The notes beneath the pieces are model-generated. The model saw nothing but the letters and a program-made list of their open reading frames with translations, ran no database searches and was not told the DNA's origin. DNA of 64,000 nucleotides, from assembly GCF_013425765.1 (NCBI RefSeq), contig NZ_JACCJZ010000011.1:1-64000 (forward strand). Direction: 5' to 3'. This stretch comes from Luteimonas deserti. GTDB lineage: Bacteria > Pseudomonadota > Gammaproteobacteria > Xanthomonadales > Xanthomonadaceae. Position numbers and translations under genes: made by a program. Below, piece after piece: positions 42,475 through 51,714 of this stretch. Position 1 is the first letter of the stretch, and the number at the start of each line of letters is the position of its first letter.

Positions 42475-42999
42475 TCAGTCGTCCCGGTCCGGCAACATGC
42501 GACGCAGGGCCGCATCCAGGCGGATGGGCCGCCCCCAGCGATCGTAGCTTTCGACCAGGCCGCGCTTGACCCGACGCAGCGCGTCCTCGCGGCGATCGGC
42601 ATCGATGCGCTCGATCACTGCGCTCCACCCACCGGCGCGATCGCGTCGCCATTCCCCGGCCACTTCGCGGCAGGTACGCCCCATCGCCTGCGCGGTGGCG
42701 CAGGCGATGTACACATCGGACGCCTGCCAGGCCGGATCCGCCAGCAGCGCCTCCGCCAGCGCGCGTGGCGCGCCCTGGTAACGCACCAGCTCATCGACGA
42801 ACGCGTGTCTGTAGCGCCCGGCATACCGGTCGAGATCGTCGACCCAGACGTCGAGCCAGGGGTCGCCTGTTCGCGACAGGTCCACATCGTCCAGCTCGGC
42901 CGAGGACACCGTCGCAGCGGACGCCTGGCCGCCCTGCGCCCATGCCGGCATCGACAGGACAGCCAGCACGATAACCAGGAAGGCACGCAGGACGATCAC
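42475..42999 (-). CDS. Secreted protein of unknown function
   Basis: The product has 174 residues from a GTG start at 42999, supported by GAGGAA 6-10 bases upstream. It begins with a clear signal peptide (IVLRAFLVIVLAVLSMPAWAQ), so it is exported. The rest is acidic at first and then Arg-rich and helical, with two Cys (YIACATAQAMGRTCREVAG) that could form a disulfide. A later segment reads LVESYDRWGRPIRLDAALRR. I do not recognise the family. It converges on accC. Confidence 0.65.
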   Translation of the reverse strand: MIVLRAFLVIVLAVLSMPAWAQGGQASAATVSSAELDDVDLSRTGDPWLDVWVDDLDRYAGRYRHAFVDELVRYQGAPRALAEALLADPAWQASDVYIACATAQAMGRTCREVAGEWRRDRAGGWSAVIERIDADRREDALRRVKRGLVESYDRWGRPIRLDAALRRMLPDRDD

Positions 43000-43268
43000 G
43001 GAACATTCCTCACATTGGACGGGCGATGCGCCTGCCGGAAGCGCGACGAAGGGTCGACCATAGCCGACCCGTTCCCGTCGGCACAGCGCCCGGCCGCTAT
43101 CCGCCTGCAGCCCTTCGGCGCGCCGGGTCGCAGCTGCAGCAGACCGCAGTGCTGCTCGCTGGATGCGGGATCACACCCGCCATCACCGGCAGCCGGGGCG
43201 CGGACAGCACCATCCGCGACATCACGGCGCTCACGACGACCGGCATCGGGCAACACCCCAAGACGCGA

Positions 43269-43727
43269 TCAACGCGTGGCGATCACGAGACTGTCGGGCC
43301 GGCCGCCCTGCTGCCACCAGGCGCCGGTCGCGGTCACCCGCAACTGCACCGCACCTTTCCGCATCGAGCGATGCGCGCCGGCATCCTCTCCGTCGGCGAC
43401 ATATGCCCCCACCACGTCACGCGGGTCGACCACACCGCTGAAACTCGCCGCCCCCGATGCGATGCGCACAGCAGCGTCCTGTGACTTCACGCTGATACGG
43501 ACCGGGAGACTGCGACCGTCCGCACATTGCACCAGCCCCGGTCCGTGCGCAGCCCGATACTGGGTCGACCAGCCGTTGGCCGCGAATGTCAGTTCGCAGG
43601 TGGTCGGTTCGCCCGCATGGAGCGGGCCGACCAAGGCGGTGAGTACGGCCGCGCACCCGACGGCAGTCCTGCCGCGCAGCCTGGCGAGAGGGGAACGACG
43701 ACGACCTGGGGCGGACCATGAGCGCAT
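43269..43727 (-). CDS. Secreted protein of unknown function
   Basis: The 152-residue frame starts with an Arg-rich stretch and a hydrophobic segment, TAVGCAAVLTALVGPLHAG, that looks like a signal peptide. The mature part (TCELTFAANGWSTQYRAAHG onward) has two Cys (TTCEL and VQCADG) and beta-type sequence rich in Gly and Val. I do not recognise a family. The start could also lie a little further in. The preceding 43000-43268 gap shows nothing else. Confidence 0.55.
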   Translation of the reverse strand: MRSWSAPGRRRSPLARLRGRTAVGCAAVLTALVGPLHAGEPTTCELTFAANGWSTQYRAAHGPGLVQCADGRSLPVRISVKSQDAAVRIASGAASFSGVVDPRDVVGAYVADGEDAGAHRSMRKGAVQLRVTATGAWWQQGGRPDSLVIATR

Positions 43728-43800
43728 CAGCGCACGCTAGCAGAAACCCTGCCGACCCGCCGTTCCACGTCTCGTACGGACGTGGAACGGCCGGCCCGTG

Positions 43801-44199
43801 TCAACGCCGGTTGCGGCGATCCTGACGGGGATCGTAGTACTGCACCGTGCAGCGGCCCCGGCTGTCGCACTTCGTCTGGCGATGCCGGTTGTCGTTGCGA
43901 TACCCATAGGCGCGGGCATGCGGCGGGGGACCCGGACGGTAGTTGTTGTGGTGACGCGGAACCGAGCGGTAGTACACCGGGCGGCCGTAGCGGTCGTAGG
44001 AGACCTGCAGGCGGTCGTCGTAGCCGCCGTGGCGGTAGTAGGGCGTACTGCCGCGCATCATGACGTCGGCGACATCGACGATCACGCGCACCAGATCGTC
44101 GTTGGCCTGCGCAGGCGCAGGCAGCATCGCGGCAGTGCCGAGGCCGGTCGCCAGTACGGCCGGCCACATCCAGCGGGTCAGCATCTTGGTGGGTGTCAT
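43801..44199 (-). CDS. Small exported Tyr/Arg/His-rich protein
   Basis: The start at 44199 (MTPTKMLTRWMWPAVLATGL) is preceded by GGAGA at the right distance. A signal peptide ending near PAPAQAN is followed by a short helical segment (DDLVRVIVDVADVMMRG). The remaining 80 residues are unusually rich in Tyr, Arg, His and Pro, for example YYRHGGYDDRLQVSYDRYGR, with two Cys near the end. Such low-complexity exported proteins occur in xanthomonads without known function. Metal or cell-wall binding would be a guess. Confidence 0.65.
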   Translation of the reverse strand: MTPTKMLTRWMWPAVLATGLGTAAMLPAPAQANDDLVRVIVDVADVMMRGSTPYYRHGGYDDRLQVSYDRYGRPVYYRSVPRHHNNYRPGPPPHARAYGYRNDNRHRQTKCDSRGRCTVQYYDPRQDRRNRR

Positions 44200-44333
44200 C
44201 GCGTTCTCCATCGGTGGTGCGGCCACCCCGTCGGTGACCCTTGGATCCACCATCGATCAGCGCGAATGAATCGGCATGCAATTTCGAGCGTGCACAGGCC
44301 ACGAACAGTGCCATGTAAAGACCCCATTCAAAC

Positions 44334-44348
44334 TGGAAACGATTTCCA
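44334..44348. promoter_or_regulatory. Operator-like palindrome TGGAAA-N3-TTTCCA
   Basis: TGGAAACGATTTCCA has perfect 6-bp arms and a 3-bp centre. It lies about 135 bp upstream of the gene at 43801-44199 and past the end of the HAD gene. The form resembles LacI-family operators, but no regulator is identifiable here. Confidence 0.35.
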
Positions 44349-44381
44349 TGCGCTGCAACCGGTTTCGCGTAGGGACGATGC

Positions 44382-45110
44382 CTAGGAAGCGAGCGCCCGG
44401 GTTGCGAGTGCCAGCACAGCCGCCGGGAGCGCGTCCGGGGATCGGGCTTCGTCCATCCGCTCGCGTCCCGACTCGATCACGGCTTGCGTCTCGTGTGCCC
44501 AGGTCGTGCGGTAAGGCATGTGGACGCCCCATCCGCCGAGTGCGAGCACAGGTGCGATATCCGAGCGCAGCGAATTGCCGACCATCAGGAACTGGTCCGC
44601 TCGCGCGTCGAATTCGGCGAGCACGCGCGCGTAGGTCGGTGCGTCCTTCTCGCTGACGATCTCGATGCGCCGGAACAGATCCGACAGTCCCGAGTCACGC
44701 ACCTTGGCTTCCTGGTGGAACAGGTCGCCCTTGGTGATCAGAACCACCTCGAAGCGCGCCGCGATTGCTTCCACCGCATCGCGGATACCGGGAAGCAACT
44801 CGACAGGATGGCGCAGGAGCGTCTTGGCCATCTCGACGATGCGATGCAGTTCGCCGGCCGTGATCCGCCCTCCGGTGATCTGCGTGGCGGATTCGATCAT
44901 CGACAGGGCCATGCCCTTGACCCCGTAGCCGAACACCGCGATGTTCGCCGACTCGACCGCATACAGGGCATCCGCCACACCCGCGTTCCCGAGGTCGACA
45001 TACCGCCCGACGATCGCCTCGAACTCGCGCTGCGCCTCGTCGAAGTAGTCCTGGCTGCGCCAGAGGGTGTCGTCGGCGTCGAACCCGACCAGTTGGATGC
45101 CTTGGCTCAT
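44382..45110 (-). CDS. HAD-family hydrolase
   Basis: This is a cytosolic haloacid-dehalogenase-type phosphatase of 242 residues. Motif I is VGFDADDTLW at residue 8 with the nucleophilic Asp. Motif II is VVLITKGD, with the Thr, near residue 123. Motif III is the Lys in SEKDAPTYARVL, and motif IV is MVGNSLRSDIAPVLALGGWG. The helical cap (about 20-85) is of the type found in small-molecule phosphatases. The substrate cannot be deduced. It has no operon partner. Confidence 0.88.
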   Translation of the reverse strand: MSQGIQLVGFDADDTLWRSQDYFDEAQREFEAIVGRYVDLGNAGVADALYAVESANIAVFGYGVKGMALSMIESATQITGGRITAGELHRIVEMAKTLLRHPVELLPGIRDAVEAIAARFEVVLITKGDLFHQEAKVRDSGLSDLFRRIEIVSEKDAPTYARVLAEFDARADQFLMVGNSLRSDIAPVLALGGWGVHMPYRTTWAHETQAVIESGRERMDEARSPDALPAAVLALATRALAS

Positions 45111-45247
45111 CCGTGGATTCTAGTCCCGCACCCGTCGGCGCGCGTGTCTCGCGCCGGTCAGCGTGCGGCGCGCCGGGCGGACCCTGGTGTACGAAGGGAG
45201 GCCGATCGTGCCGAACCGGTGTACGACGGTGAGGACATCGGCGCATA

Positions 45248-45275
45248 TGGAAACGGCCCGCCGAAGCGGGCCGTT
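45248..45275 (-). terminator. Terminator after the EF-hand gene
   Basis: AACGGCCCGC (45252-45261) and GCGGGCCGTT (45266-45275) form a perfect 10-bp stem with a CGAA/TTCG tetraloop. On the minus strand it runs into TTTCCAT, a short U tract. It lies about 60 bases past the stop of the gene at 45333. Confidence 0.75.
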
Positions 45276-45332
45276 GTTCACTCGATTACAGGCGCGACAC
45301 ACAGGGTCGCCCCGGCGCTGGACGAGGTGTGC

Positions 45333-45707
45333 TCAGTTCTCCGCAGCGCCGGCACCGGCGGCCTGCCGGTTCACGTAGTCGCGGTACTCGTCGGGCGTCA
45401 CGAAGCCGTCGCCATCGGCGTCCACTTCCGAGAACACCTGCGCCAGGCCTTCGAGCGACGCGGCCTCACTCTGGCTCAGGCGACCGTCGCCGTCCGTATC
45501 CAGGTCTGCCCAGGTCACCTGACCCGACTGCGCCTGCGGCGCATCGGCAGTGGCGTCCTGCGCATAGTCCTGGGTGGTCGCGGTCGGGTCCTGCGTCGTC
45601 GGCGGTGCGGTCTGGCCAGACATCGCGTCCTGCGCGAAGGCCATCGGCATGGCCATGGCCAGGCCCAGGGCAAGAGTGGCGATCATCGGCTTGCGGACAT
45701 TCTTCAT
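45333..45707 (-). CDS. Secreted EF-hand protein
   Basis: The 124-residue product has a signal peptide (ATLALGLAMAMPMAFAQ) and a Gln/Thr/Ala-rich linker. Two EF-hand loops follow, DTDGDGRLSQSE near residue 71 and DADGDGFVTPDE near 95. Both have Asp at 1, 3 and 5 and Glu at 12, so calcium binding is expected. Similar small calcium-binding proteins are frequent in xanthomonads and are thought to buffer or sense periplasmic calcium. I chose ATG 45707 (MKNVRKPMIATLAL). Confidence 0.85.
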   Translation of the reverse strand: MKNVRKPMIATLALGLAMAMPMAFAQDAMSGQTAPPTTQDPTATTQDYAQDATADAPQAQSGQVTWADLDTDGDGRLSQSEAASLEGLAQVFSEVDADGDGFVTPDEYRDYVNRQAAGAGAAEN

Positions 45708-46079
45708 GGTGTGTCTCCGTGTTGGATATTGGACGCGCGGAGGGTGTTTCATCCTCGTCGTGGATACCGCACGGGTCCCACCTTGCCGCGCCGGAAATGA
45801 ACTTTCCTTGCGCTGCGCCGCCCGCGCTTACAGAGGTTTAACCACATGTCTTTCCGGTGGGGTTACCGCGATCGTTGAGCCGGCGTGAACGGACCGCGGA
45901 GAACACCGCTACGGCGCCGCCTGCAGTCCACGCGCGGCGGCGCGTCGAAGGGTGAGACGTTCGTCGACGCACGTGAACAGCAACGCAATCTTGACGAAAC
46001 GCAGTGTGCAGACCGCGCGCGGATCCGCCCGCGTCGCCATGCGACACTCGGCGATTCCGCTTCGATACTGGAGATTCCC
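45708..46079. other. Divergent intergenic region
   Basis: This stretch separates the EF-hand gene and the sugar dehydrogenase gene and must carry both promoters. A small inverted repeat, GGAAA-TGAAC-TTTCC, is seen at 45793-45807. No gene is visible; an open frame that extends the dehydrogenase upstream to 45885 is not protein-like. Confidence 0.5.
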
Positions 46080-47267
46080 ATGGGTCTGCGTCCTCTCACC
46101 TTCACCGCACTCGCGTCATCGCTGCTGATGCTCACAGCCTGTAACGGCAGCGCCGCCAACGGGGCTGCGCCCGCAGCGGCCACGCCGGCGACGGATCAGG
46201 CGCCGCTCGCAGCAGCAGCCGATGACGTCATCGCCGGTGTCCCGTTCGCGAGCACGGCGGTCGCCACTTTCAACGAACCCTGGGCACTGGCCTTTCTGCC
46301 TGACGGCAGCCTGCTGGTGACGGAAAAGTCCGGCGTACTCAAGCACGTGACCCTGCCTGCCGGCGAGGCGCGGGAGATTTCGGGCGTTCCGGCCGTCGGC
46401 TACGGCGGTCAGGGCGGGCTGGGCGACGTGGTGCCGCATCCGCAGTTCGCGCAGAACGGCCTGGTCTACCTCAGCTACGCGGAAGACGGCGACGGCGGCC
46501 GCGGCGCGGCGGTGGCGCGCGGGCGGCTGGACACGCAGTCCGGTGCACTGCAGGACATGGAAGTGATCTGGCGCCAGGTGCCGAAGGTCAGCGGCAACGG
46601 CCATTACGCGCACCGCATCGCGTTCGGTCCCGACGGCATGCTGTGGATCTCGTCCGGTGACCGTCAGAAGTTCGACCCGGCGCAGGACATGGGCTCGAAC
46701 ATGGGCAAGCTCGTCCGGCTCAACGACGACGGCAGCGTGCCGGCCGACAACCCGTTCGTCGACCAGGGCGAGGTCGCCTCGCAGGTCTGGGCGCTGGGCC
46801 TGCGCAATCCGCTGGGCATCGCGTTCGACGGCAACGGCCAGCTGTGGGAGATCGAGATGGGCCCGGCTGGGGGCGACGAGTTCAATCTGATCGAGCGCGG
46901 CGGCAACTACGGCTATCCCATCGTCTCCAACGGCGACCACTACGACGGCAGGCCGATTCCCGATCACGATACCCGGCCGGAGTTCATCAAGCCGCTGATC
47001 ACCTGGACGCCGGTGATCTCGCCTTCGAGCCTGATCGTGTATTCCGGCACGCTGTTTCCGGAGTGGACCGGCAATGCGTTCGCGGGCGGACTGTCCGGCC
47101 AGACGCTGGTACGCATCGAACTCGATGGCGCCACGGCCCGCGAAGCGGAGCGTTTCGCCATGGGCGCACGCATCCGCGGCGTGCAGCAGGGTCCCGACGG
47201 CGCCCTGTGGGTGATCGAGGACGGCAAGGAGGGTCGCCTGATCCGGCTGGCACCTCGCGAAGGCTGA
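46080..47267 (+). CDS. PQQ-dependent aldose sugar dehydrogenase, lipoprotein
   Basis: The 395-residue product is a six-bladed beta-propeller of the soluble glucose dehydrogenase type (GSDH, YliI). It oxidises the C1 of aldoses with pyrroloquinoline quinone. The N-terminus ends in the lipobox LLMLTAC, so it should be membrane-tethered in the periplasm. Visible family segments are [61 protein letters not shown] (given in parts), [10 protein letters not shown] and [15 protein letters not shown]. The conserved catalytic-type His is in [15 protein letters not shown] second, signal-peptide version lies at 56728-57978. Confidence 0.9.
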   Translation: MGLRPLTFTALASSLLMLTACNGSAANGAAPAAATPATDQAPLAAAADDVIAGVPFASTAVATFNEPWALAFLPDGSLLVTEKSGVLKHVTLPAGEAREISGVPAVGYGGQGGLGDVVPHPQFAQNGLVYLSYAEDGDGGRGAAVARGRLDTQSGALQDMEVIWRQVPKVSGNGHYAHRIAFGPDGMLWISSGDRQKFDPAQDMGSNMGKLVRLNDDGSVPADNPFVDQGEVASQVWALGLRNPLGIAFDGNGQLWEIEMGPAGGDEFNLIERGGNYGYPIVSNGDHYDGRPIPDHDTRPEFIKPLITWTPVISPSSLIVYSGTLFPEWTGNAFAGGLSGQTLVRIELDGATAREAERFAMGARIRGVQQGPDGALWVIEDGKEGRLIRLAPREG

Positions 47268-47317
47268 GCCTGCTCGCGTGTATCCGGGCCGCGGTGCGAA
47301 CCGCGGCCTGTTCTTGA

Positions 47318-48097
47318 TCAGATGGCCGGTCGTTCGACCGGCCGTCCCATGGCCTCGCGATACCGCAGGTACAGCCCCTGCACCGTGTCGATGTAGGCGC
47401 GCGTCTCGGCATACGGGGGCACGCCGTCGTACCGGTCCACCGCGCCGACCCCCGCGTTGTACGCGGCCAGGGCGCGGGTGCGGTCGCCGCCGTAGCGCTG
47501 CAGCAGCCAGCGCAGGTGGCGCGCACCGGCGCCGATCGACTGCGCGGGTGCGTCGGGATCGGTGACGCCGTAGTCGGCGATCACCGCGGGCATCAGCTGC
47601 ATCACCCCGCGCGCGCCCTTGGGCGAAACCGCCGCCGCGTCGAGACCACTTTCCGCATGGGCGATCGCCCGAAGCCAGGCCTCGTCGAGCCCGTGCGTGC
47701 GCGCCGCGTCCCGAAACAACGCCGGCCATGCATCGAGCCGCGGTGCGCCCACCCGGCCGAGCCCGGTATGCGCCGGCTCCCCCGGTGGCGTGTCCACGGT
47801 GAAGCGGAGATATTCCCGGGCACCGGGCAGACGACGGGTTCCATACACGCGCTGGCCGTCCTGATCGCGTTCGTAGAGCACACCGCTGAAGACGCCCATC
47901 GCGCCCCAGAGGTTGGGCGTCTGCACCGCATCGTCGTCCAGCACCTGCGCCGTGCATCGCGATCCCGGCTCCGGCGCGGTCGACAGGCTCACCGTACCGT
48001 CGCGCACGCAGCGCCAGACCGTACGCGCCCATACCTCGCCGGGCAGGAGTGCCGTGGCGAGGACGAGGGCCATACCCGCGGAGATCGCGCTGCGCAT
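47318..48097 (-). CDS. Lytic transglycosylase, SLT domain
   Basis: This exported muramidase-like enzyme of 259 residues has a signal peptide (MALVLATALLPGEVWA). A short N-terminal domain with two Cys (WRCVRDGTVSLSTAPEPGSRC) resembles the DUF4124-type module often placed before such domains. The C-terminal SLT fold has the catalytic Glu in AIAHAESGLDAAAV near residue 147, followed by SPKGARGVMQLMPAV and AAYNAGVGAVDRYDGVPPYA. It cuts peptidoglycan to leave anhydro-muramyl ends. Confidence 0.9.
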   Translation of the reverse strand: MRSAISAGMALVLATALLPGEVWARTVWRCVRDGTVSLSTAPEPGSRCTAQVLDDDAVQTPNLWGAMGVFSGVLYERDQDGQRVYGTRRLPGAREYLRFTVDTPPGEPAHTGLGRVGAPRLDAWPALFRDAARTHGLDEAWLRAIAHAESGLDAAAVSPKGARGVMQLMPAVIADYGVTDPDAPAQSIGAGARHLRWLLQRYGGDRTRALAAYNAGVGAVDRYDGVPPYAETRAYIDTVQGLYLRYREAMGRPVERPAI

Positions 48098-48220
48098 GCA
48101 TCGGCTCGAGGGCGGCCACCCGGGTGGCCGTGCTGCCTGGGGGGATACGCCCTGCCCCGTGAGGTTTGTGTCGCAGCCGGGACGCGGCCATGATCACCGG
48201 CCCTGTCACGGCCACGCCCC

Positions 48221-48739
48221 ATGCCGCATTGGTCGCACCTGCTCCGCGACGTTCCCGGGTTCCCCCGACCCGGCATCGTGTTCAAGGACATTACCCCGGT
48301 GCTGGCCGACGCGGCCGCCTTCGCCGCAGCCGTCGAGGCGATGGCCACGCCCTGGCGCGAGGCGCCGCCGGTGGCGTTCGTCGGCATCGAGTCCCGCGGC
48401 TTCATCTTCGCCGCAGCCCTCGCGCAGCGCCTGGGCACGGGCTTCGTGCCGGTACGCAAGCCGGGCAAGCTGCCGGCGCACACGCTGCACCACGACTACG
48501 CGCTGGAGTACGGCCGCGACCGGATCGAGATCCATGTCGATGCCGTGCCGCCCGGCGCGCCGGTGGTGCTGGTCGACGACGTGCTGGCCACCGGCGGCAC
48601 CCTGCTCGCAGCGTTGGCCCTGCTCCGCGCCCAGGGCGCCGACGTGCTCGGCGCGGCGGTCCTGGTCGAGCTGTCGGCCCTCGACGCGCGCGCGAGGTGG
48701 CCGCAGGGGGTGCCTCTGCACGCCGCCTTGCGGGCCTGA
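48221..48739 (+). CDS. apt: Adenine phosphoribosyltransferase
   Basis: Apt salvages adenine to AMP using PRPP. The 172-residue product has the family start ([20 protein letters not shown]), the adenine-side segment [14 protein letters not shown], and the PRPP-binding motif [17 protein letters not shown] near residue 115. It is followed after 52 bp by a cupin gene on the same strand. Confidence 0.95.
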   Translation: MPHWSHLLRDVPGFPRPGIVFKDITPVLADAAAFAAAVEAMATPWREAPPVAFVGIESRGFIFAAALAQRLGTGFVPVRKPGKLPAHTLHHDYALEYGRDRIEIHVDAVPPGAPVVLVDDVLATGGTLLAALALLRAQGADVLGAAVLVELSALDARARWPQGVPLHAALRA

Positions 48740-48791
48740 GGGCATCGTCGGGGTGTCGGCACTCCTGCCTGCATGAACGTGGAGACCGCCC

Positions 48792-49280
48792 ATGCACATC
48801 GAAACCCTGCTGCTGCCGCCAGGCGACGGCGTGCCGAACCATCCCCGACTGCCGCTGCGGATCTACCGGCGCATCATGACCGCCGAGGGCCGGGCATTCG
48901 ATGCCCGCGCGTTCGAACGGCGCTTCGACCACCATCGCTGGCCGCCCGACTGGCGCGGCGGCGTCTACGACTACCACCACTACCACACCACCGCCCACGA
49001 GGTGCTTGGGGTGAGCCGCGGCGCTGCATCTCTGGAGCTGGGGGGACCGGCCGGCATCCGGATCGACGTCGAGGCGGGCGATGCGCTTCTGCTGCCAGCC
49101 GGCACGGGACACCGTTGCGTGGAGGCCGGGGCCGACTTCCAGGTGGTGGGCGCGTATCCGCAGGGCCAGCACTGGGACATCGTGCGCACGCCGCCCGATG
49201 CGGCGATCCGAGCGCGCATCCTGGCCGTACCCGATCCGGATCATGACCCGGTGACCGGCGCCCCGTTCCGGGCGGAATGA
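48792..49280 (+). CDS. Cupin-domain protein, YjlB-like
   Basis: The 162-residue product is a single-domain cupin. The central strands contain YDYHHYHTTAHEVLGVSRG, rich in His, and GDALLLPAGTGHRC, which hold the residues that bind a metal in cupins. The sequence resembles the YjlB group, whose role is not established. It probably shares a transcript with apt. Confidence 0.85.
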   Translation: MHIETLLLPPGDGVPNHPRLPLRIYRRIMTAEGRAFDARAFERRFDHHRWPPDWRGGVYDYHHYHTTAHEVLGVSRGAASLELGGPAGIRIDVEAGDALLLPAGTGHRCVEAGADFQVVGAYPQGQHWDIVRTPPDAAIRARILAVPDPDHDPVTGAPFRAE

Positions 49281-49426
49281 CGCATCTCCGTGTCCTGGGC
49301 CCACGGCCCGTGCGCGCAGCCCCATCCGGAGCACGGCTGCCGCCGCACGCAACGCCCCGGGGTCGCTCCGGCACAGTGAGAGGGACGCCTGCGAAGGCGG
49401 AGCCGTTCACCGGCCGCGATGACGCC

Positions 49427-49879
49427 TCAGGGGACGGACGCGGTCACCGCCTCCGTGATGCCGCCGGTCGCTTCCGCCATCATCGTCTCGAACTGCATCG
49501 ACCCGAGGCGCAGCGCGATGTCGGGACATTGCTCCCGCGGTGTCCGCGTCGCGAGGACGTCGTGCATGGCGACGGCGATCGCCTCGAAACGCGTGTCGAA
49601 AGCCTGGACACCGGCTGCCACCTCGGCGCGCTCAGGCGGGGTCTGCAGCGCGTCGGCGAAGCCCGGATTTCCGGCGCGGAACCGTGCCAGGCCCGCTTCC
49701 AGCTCCGCGCTGCTCTCGGCATCGGCCGCGCAGAAGCGGCGGAACACCTCGGCCTGGCGCTCGAAGACGTAGGCCCCCAGGTACCGGGCCTCGTCTTCGG
49801 TCAACGGCGATTGCGCCGCTGCACCGCCAACGGCGAATGCGGCGGCGAGGAGGACACGGGCAGGCAGGCGAGGCTTCAT
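49427..49879 (-). CDS. Secreted protein of unknown function
   Basis: The 150-residue product starts at 49879 (MKPRLPARVLLAAAFAVGGAAAQS) with a clear signal peptide. The mature part is helical and acidic (LTEDEARYLGAYVFERQAEV) with two Cys (RRFCAAD and REQCPDI) that could pair. I do not recognise the family. Its 3' end faces the cupin gene. Confidence 0.65.
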   Translation of the reverse strand: MKPRLPARVLLAAAFAVGGAAAQSPLTEDEARYLGAYVFERQAEVFRRFCAADAESSAELEAGLARFRAGNPGFADALQTPPERAEVAAGVQAFDTRFEAIAVAMHDVLATRTPREQCPDIALRLGSMQFETMMAEATGGITEAVTASVP

Positions 49880-49946
49880 CGGGGGTGATCCGCACGGCAC
49901 GACGCCGCATCCGTATCCACGATACGCGCGGCCGGTGGAGGCCACG

Positions 49947-50675
49947 TCATGCCTCGTCGTCGAGCTCCTCGTCATCGTCGAAGGCGGCGTCGAGCCACGC
50001 GCGATCATCGTCGGCCAGAGGCGTCACCGGCTCGAGCAGGGTGTAGTCGTCGACGTCGGGACTCCGGATCCGCCGCGACACCGGATAGGTCTCCAGCGCC
50101 GGCTGAGGCATGCCGGTGAGGAAGGCTTCGGCGTGCTTCGGGCCCGCGATCCACGGCGCGATCGCGGTGGCGGGCATGAAGATCGGCCCGTCCGGCACCA
50201 GAGGCGCCGGAATGGCCGGGTTGGGATGGGTGAGGATGGCGAACGACAGCAGTTCGGGCTGATCCCGGCGCCAGTGTTCCCACAGGCCGGCGGCGAACAA
50301 CGCACTCCCGTCCTGCGCCTGGATGAAGTAGGGCTGTGGCACCTCGGCACTGCGGTCCCATTTGTAGTACCCGTTCATGGGCACGACGCAACGCCGGGTG
50401 TCCCATGGACGCTTGAAGATGCGGCTGCGCGGCGCACGCGACAGCCGCGCGGTCACGGTGGTGTAGCGCGTCTCGGGCTGCGGTGACCAGGCGGGCACCA
50501 GGCCCCAGTCGAAGTCTTCGACCCGCAGGGCGTCGTCACGCGCGGCGATCACCGCAGCCGGGCGACGCTTGCCGATGTTGTAGCGGGCCGGCGATGCGGT
50601 CAGCGACGCCGCCAGCGCCTCGGACAGCGCAGACGACATCATGTCGCTGGTGAAGGCCTGCACGAATCTACGCAT
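49947..50675 (-). CDS. SRAP-domain protein (YedK/HMCES-like) lacking the catalytic residues
   Basis: The 242-residue product has the SRAP fold throughout: SPARYNIG, WGLVPAWS, RIFKRPW, RRCVVPMNGYYKWDR, PQPYFIQAQDGS and YPVSRRI. Active relatives begin MCGRF and use Cys2 to cross-link abasic sites, helped by Asn, Glu and His. Here the start is MRRFVQ, so Cys2 is gone. The Asn of NAR is Thr (TVTARLS), the Glu of GxxEW is Lys (YYKW), and the His before the MPVIL-type segment is absent (VPDGPIFMPATA). The fold looks intact, so a non-enzymatic DNA-binding role is possible. The C-terminus has an acidic tail (DDDEELDDEA). Confidence 0.85.
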   Translation of the reverse strand: MRRFVQAFTSDMMSSALSEALAASLTASPARYNIGKRRPAAVIAARDDALRVEDFDWGLVPAWSPQPETRYTTVTARLSRAPRSRIFKRPWDTRRCVVPMNGYYKWDRSAEVPQPYFIQAQDGSALFAAGLWEHWRRDQPELLSFAILTHPNPAIPAPLVPDGPIFMPATAIAPWIAGPKHAEAFLTGMPQPALETYPVSRRIRSPDVDDYTLLEPVTPLADDDRAWLDAAFDDDEELDDEA

Positions 50676-50855
50676 GGCGCCGGCCCGGTGGCACGGCTGC
50701 CGAGACTGCATGCGGCGGATTGAATGGCATCCCGGGAGCATTGCCCGTCAGATGTGAAGCGGCTGCACGCGCGCTGCGCCGGCGCGCCCCCGGAATGTTC
50801 ACGTCTGACTCGCATTGCACGACGCACTGTGGGTGCATCGCAGAGGAGTGTCGTC

Positions 50856-51056
50856 ATGTCGTACATCCCGCAGGAAACGCCCCCGGTCCCGGTCGAGGAT
50901 GTGCCGGGTTCGATTCCACACCCGATGCATGATCCGGTGCCCGACCAGCCCATCGACCCCCCATTGCCGACACCTGGCGATCCCGAGCGCGATCCGCAGC
51001 CGCAACAGGACCCGCCGTCGCCGACGCGACCACAGGATCCACCGCAGCCCCGTTGA
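50856..51056 (+). CDS. Small proline-rich protein
   Basis: This 66-residue frame is preceded by GAGGAG at a good distance (50843-50848), which supports translation. The sequence is one long Pro/Asp/Gln-rich chain (MSYIPQETPPVPVEDVPGSI onward) with no hydrophobic segment or Cys. Such disordered proteins are hard to assign. It is divergent from the SRAP gene. Confidence 0.55.
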   Translation: MSYIPQETPPVPVEDVPGSIPHPMHDPVPDQPIDPPLPTPGDPERDPQPQQDPPSPTRPQDPPQPR

Positions 51057-51398
51057 CGGGGACGCAGCAGATCCGTAGCTCCGATCAGGAGAGCACTGGT
51101 ACGTGCATTTCGCGTCACCCGAGCGAACCGCATCGGAGCAGGAATTCGTATCCCTACCCGAGATGGACTGACACGCGTCCCCCTTCAGATTTCGAGGGCA
51201 CTTCGGTGCGGCATCGTCAGCGCAGGCGCGGAGCGGACGGCCCCGGCCGCAAAGGCGCCGGACACGCACACTCCTGATTTCGTTGTCGCCGTCGGCGCGT
51301 GTCGATTTCGGCTGGATCGGAACGAGCGCGAGCAACAGGCCTCGCGCGTCGATCGAGAGTTGTGCAAATGGACAGGGCAATGCGCCCCCCAGTCACGC
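51057..51398. other. Gene-free stretch
   Basis: I see no convincing gene, RNA or repeat in this stretch. A sequence near 51075-51100 looks faintly like a tRNA D arm but has no matching acceptor stem. Confidence 0.45.
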
Positions 51399-51614
51399 TC
51401 AGGCGGCGAAGCGTTGCTCGCTTTCGTAACCGCCATCCGCCCCGTGGATACGCACGGTCGCGCCCCGCGAGAGCACCTGGGCGTCGCACGCGATGTCCGC
51501 ACACGCCGCAGTGCGGGTCAGGTAATGCACGGACGCGCGAGCACCTGTGTCCTCGACGAGGACCCAGTCGAAGGTGGATGCATTGTGGCGGAGTGTGAAG
51601 CTGATGGGGGGCAT
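51399..51614 (-). CDS. Small protein, possibly DUF2188-like
   Basis: The 71-residue product (MPPISFTLRHNASTFDWVLV) is beta-rich and ends with ATVRIHGADGGYESEQRF. This resembles the DUF2188 pattern, in which a short domain ends in a VHG.DG strand. An in-frame ATG lies 7 codons further upstream. No Shine-Dalgarno sequence is obvious, so the call is modest. Confidence 0.5.
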   Translation of the reverse strand: MPPISFTLRHNASTFDWVLVEDTGARASVHYLTRTAACADIACDAQVLSRGATVRIHGADGGYESEQRFAA

Positions 51615-51714
51615 GGCTGTCGTCCAGATCTGCACATCCAGTGCAATGCCACCATCATGACGCCCGACGCATGAAAGGCGCGTGCCGGTCGCTGTCCGGC
51701 CGCCGGTATCCGGT

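Noticed and set aside
51060..51140. Possible tRNA
   Set aside because: A D-arm-like stretch exists, but there is no acceptor stem, anticodon arm or TTC loop in the right places.
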